Shown piece by piece: positions 5,881-7,627 of a stretch of DNA of 7,627 bases. The DNA is from an uncultured Methylococcaceae bacterium. Its GTDB lineage: Bacteria; Pseudomonadota; Gammaproteobacteria; Methylococcales; Methylomonadaceae. The notes beneath the pieces are model-generated. The model was given only the letters and a program-made list of their open reading frames with translations. It was not told the DNA's origin and searched no databases. The translations under genes were made by a program, and so were the position numbers. Within the stretch, counting starts at the first letter, position 1. Every line of letters begins with the position of its first letter. The stretch covers positions 1-7,627 of the forward strand of contig CAJVYO010000076.1 of assembly GCA_913009515.1 (NCBI GenBank), in the 5' to 3' direction.

Positions 5881-6930
5881 ATGGATGAGAATAAGAAGAA
5901 AGCACTAGATGCTGCCTTGATGCAAATTGAAAAACAATTTGGTAAAGGCTCTTTAATGCGTATGGGTGATGATAATACCCCGCGTGATATACAAACCGTT
6001 TCGACCGGTTCTCTGACATTAGATATTGCTTTAGGCTGCGGTGGTTTACCGCGTGGTCGAATTATTGAGATTTATGGGCCAGAATCATCGGGTAAAACCA
6101 CCATGACTTTATCCACGGTGGCTCAAATGCAAAAAGTAGGTGGTACCGCGGCGTTTATTGATGCAGAACACGCGTTAGATTTAAGTTATGCGGAAAAAAT
6201 TGGTGTCAATGTTGATGATTTATTGATGTCACAACCTGATACCGGTGAACAAGCCTTAGAAATTGTGGATATGTTGGTGCGTTCTAATGCCGTTGATATT
6301 ATTGTGGTTGATTCGGTTGCTGCACTCACACCAAAAGCGGAAATTGAAGGCGATATGGGTGATTCGCATATGGGACTGCAAGCCCGTTTAATGTCGCAAG
6401 CCTTGCGTAAATTGACCGCTAATATTAAGCGCTCGAATACCATGGTTATTTTTATTAACCAGATTCGTATGAAAATTGGCGTGATGTTTGGCAGTCCTGA
6501 AACCACGACTGGCGGTAATGCCTTGAAATTTTATGCCTCAGTACGTTTAGATATTCGCCGTATTGGTGCGATTAAAAAAGGCGATGAAATTTTAGGCAAT
6601 GAAACCCGCGTTAAAGTGGTGAAAAATAAAGTGGCTCCGCCATTTAAACAGGCTGAATTTGAAATTTTATACGGTGAAGGGGTTTCATTTTTAGGAGAGC
6701 TGGTGGATTTAGGGGTGAAGTATGGATTCGTCAATAAAGCCGGTTCTTGGTACAGCTATGGCAAAGATAAAATTGGCCAGGGCAAGGAAAATGTACGCAG
6801 TTATTTAAAAGAAAACCCACAAATTGCAGAAGAAATTGAAGCCAGTATTCGAGCTGAAGTTTTTGATAAAAAAGACGATACTAAAAAAGATGAACCAGCG
6901 ATTAAAGAGAAAACTAAAACTAAGTCTTAA
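5881..6930 (+). CDS. recA: RecA recombinase
   Basis: RecA is the cytoplasmic ATPase that forms filaments on single-stranded DNA, drives strand exchange and triggers LexA self-cleavage. The protein is 349 residues, close to the usual length. Walker A GPESSGKT is at 66-73, catalytic Glu96 in DAEHALD, Walker B IIVVDSVAAL at 140-149, loop L1 around 157-164 and loop L2 with Gln194 in NQIRMKIGVMFGSPETTTGG at 193-212. Core numbering matches E. coli. I chose the ATG at 5881 (MDENKKKAL), which carries a GGAG ribosome site and is the standard gammaproteobacterial N-terminus; an upstream in-frame TTG at 5848 would add 11 residues with no homology. The last 20 or so residues are lysine-rich (8 Lys, 6 Asp/Glu after residue 328), unlike the acidic E. 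coli tail. recX follows after 12 bp, in one operon. Confidence 0.99.
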   Translation: MDENKKKALDAALMQIEKQFGKGSLMRMGDDNTPRDIQTVSTGSLTLDIALGCGGLPRGRIIEIYGPESSGKTTMTLSTVAQMQKVGGTAAFIDAEHALDLSYAEKIGVNVDDLLMSQPDTGEQALEIVDMLVRSNAVDIIVVDSVAALTPKAEIEGDMGDSHMGLQARLMSQALRKLTANIKRSNTMVIFINQIRMKIGVMFGSPETTTGGNALKFYASVRLDIRRIGAIKKGDEILGNETRVKVVKNKVAPPFKQAEFEILYGEGVSFLGELVDLGVKYGFVNKAGSWYSYGKDKIGQGKENVRSYLKENPQIAEEIEASIRAEVFDKKDDTKKDEPAIKEKTKTKS

Positions 6931-6942
6931 TTTAGTGCGTTA

Positions 6943-7398
6943 ATGACTGAGGTAGCAGATTATCAGGCTATAAAATCAGCGTGCTTATATTATTTGGCAC
7001 GCCGTGAGCATAGCCAGCAAGAGTTATTAACAAAAGTAGCGGAAAAAGGCTTTGTTCGCTCAATGATTCAAGAGGTCGTCAGTGAATTAGAAGAGCGAGG
7101 CTTACAAAGTAATGCCCGTTTTGCAGAAAGTTATGCCCGTCATCGTGTACAGCGTGGTTTCGGGCCGTTACATATTGGTGCGGCATTACAGCAACGCGGA
7201 GCAGGCGGCTATGATTTTGACATGGCAGTTGAAGATATTGTTGGCAGCTGGGCGTTGCTTTTAGAGCAAGTTTATACCAAAAAATATACCGATAAGTTAG
7301 CGTCATTAGATTCCAAAGAGCGTTTAAAACGCAGTCGTTTTTTACAGCAGCGGGGATTTTCGGGCGAAATGATTAATCAGTTTTTTAGACAATTATAA
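6943..7398 (+). CDS. recX: RecX, regulator of RecA
   Basis: RecX is a small cytoplasmic modulator that binds RecA filaments and limits or shapes their activity. The protein is 151 residues, normal for the family, and mostly helical, built from three-helix repeats. Recognisable blocks are CLYYLARREHSQQELLTKVA (14-33), a GF...I..VVSELEERGLQSNARFAESY region (36-64), and RVQRGFGPLHIGAALQQRG (68-86), followed by a more divergent third repeat ending RFLQQRGFSGEMINQFFRQL. The ATG lies 12 bp after the recA stop, with no clear Shine-Dalgarno, so translation is probably coupled to recA. The recA-recX arrangement is standard in this class. Confidence 0.95.
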   Translation: MTEVADYQAIKSACLYYLARREHSQQELLTKVAEKGFVRSMIQEVVSELEERGLQSNARFAESYARHRVQRGFGPLHIGAALQQRGAGGYDFDMAVEDIVGSWALLLEQVYTKKYTDKLASLDSKERLKRSRFLQQRGFSGEMINQFFRQL

Positions 7399-7406
7399 TT
7401 TTAAAC

Positions 7407-7456
7407 AGTGTTCAGACAACACTTCCCCATTATTTTTCTACATTGGCATGTAGGAA
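7407..7456 (+). promoter_or_regulatory. Two adjacent hairpins in the recX-alaS spacer
   Basis: Hairpin 1 is AGTGTT (7407-7412) with AACACT (7418-7423) and a 5-nt loop. Hairpin 2 is CTACAT (7438-7443) with ATGTAG (7448-7453) around TGGC, extendable to 9 pairs (7435-7456) with one G-U. Only interrupted T runs follow, so neither is a clean intrinsic terminator. They may stabilise the recA-recX mRNA end, or the second palindrome may be an operator in the alaS promoter. Confidence 0.35.
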
Positions 7457-7471
7457 TTATTAATTTTTATT
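7443..7471 (+). promoter_or_regulatory. Candidate alaS promoter
   Basis: TTGGCA (7443-7448, 5/6 match to -35) is followed 17 bp later by TTTATT (7466-7471, 4/6 match to -10), with initiation expected near 7478 and a leader of about 16 nt. The -35 overlaps the palindrome CTACATTGGCATGTAG. The -10 is poor, so read-through from recA-recX may also supply alaS. Confidence 0.3.
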
Positions 7472-7493
7472 TTAGATACATTTTTAATTCATT

Positions 7494-7627
7494 ATGAAAA
7501 CACTCAGCAGTTCTGCCTTACGGACGACTTTTTTAGAATTTTTTGCTAAAAATGGTCATTCGATTCAACCCTCTAGTTCATTAGTCCCTGTTGATGACCC
7601 TACTTTGTTATTTACTAATGCGGGTAT
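7494..7627 (+). CDS. alaS: Alanyl-tRNA synthetase, N-terminal 44 residues only (runs off the right edge)
   Basis: The visible part begins [20 protein letters not shown] and continues with [20 protein letters not shown] then TNAG. This is the invariant start of class II alanyl-tRNA synthetase (E. coli has [24 protein letters not shown] at the same place). The SSSLVP...[11 protein letters not shown] block is class II motif 1 and early active-site sequence. The enzyme charges tRNA-Ala with alanine in the cytoplasm. Its position 95 bp after recX is the usual gammaproteobacterial order. The rest of the catalytic, editing and C-Ala domains lie beyond the window. No strong Shine-Dalgarno precedes the ATG. 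Confidence 0.97.
   Translation, partial: [44 protein letters not shown]

Noticed and set aside
6186..6506. 106-codon minus-strand frame inside recA, with others at 5828-6019, 6531-6734 and 7079-7306
   Set aside because: Antisense shadows of recA and recX; their composition reflects the opposite strand and nothing resembles a known protein.
1..7627. CRISPR arrays, tRNA or rRNA genes, transposase genes
   Set aside because: No regularly spaced repeats, no tRNA-like cloverleaf or rRNA sequence noticed, and no transposase-like frame; the only mobile-element hint is the small inverted repeat at 3395-3494.

Overview
The window is chromosomal DNA from an AT-rich gammaproteobacterium. The recA-recX-alaS order, the RecA sequence (residue numbering in step with E. 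coli through the core), an outer-membrane porin ending in Phe and a lipoprotein with a proteobacterial lipobox all point that way. I cannot name the genus. A SulP anion transporter next to a periplasmic carbonic anhydrase would suit an organism that fixes or consumes inorganic carbon, but that is inference.

Layout, left to right. (1) 1-1643, minus strand: a two-component pair, with the OmpR-type response regulator first and the TctE-like histidine kinase second. They overlap by 11 bp, and the kinase runs off the left edge. (2) 1644-1814: a divergent control region. It holds a tandem 11-bp direct repeat just upstream of the regulator, a G-rich stretch and a good sigma-70 promoter for the next gene. 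(3) 1815-4251, plus strand: a SulP transporter with a STAS domain, then an alpha-type carbonic anhydrase lipoprotein. The 118-bp gap between them is mostly one 100-bp imperfect inverted repeat. (4) 4272-4306: a shared hairpin terminator between converging genes. (5) 4328-5662, minus strand: an OprO/OprP-type porin with a near-consensus Pho box and a correctly spaced -10 upstream. (6) 5881-7627, plus strand: recA, recX and the first 44 codons of alaS.

How the genes may work together. The carbonic anhydrase would interconvert CO2 and bicarbonate in the periplasm, and the SulP protein would carry bicarbonate (or another anion) across the inner membrane. The divergent two-component system is a natural candidate regulator of that pair, but nothing in the sequence proves it. 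The porin is best read as a phosphate-starvation porin under PhoB control, a neighbour of the carbon genes and not clearly part of the same pathway. The recA-recX-alaS block is ordinary housekeeping, except that I find no E. coli-type LexA box upstream of recA.

The most notable signals are the Pho box, the structured sulP-carbonic anhydrase spacer, the tandem repeat at the regulator gene, and the sulP-carbonic anhydrase-kinase grouping as a possible regulated bicarbonate uptake module.
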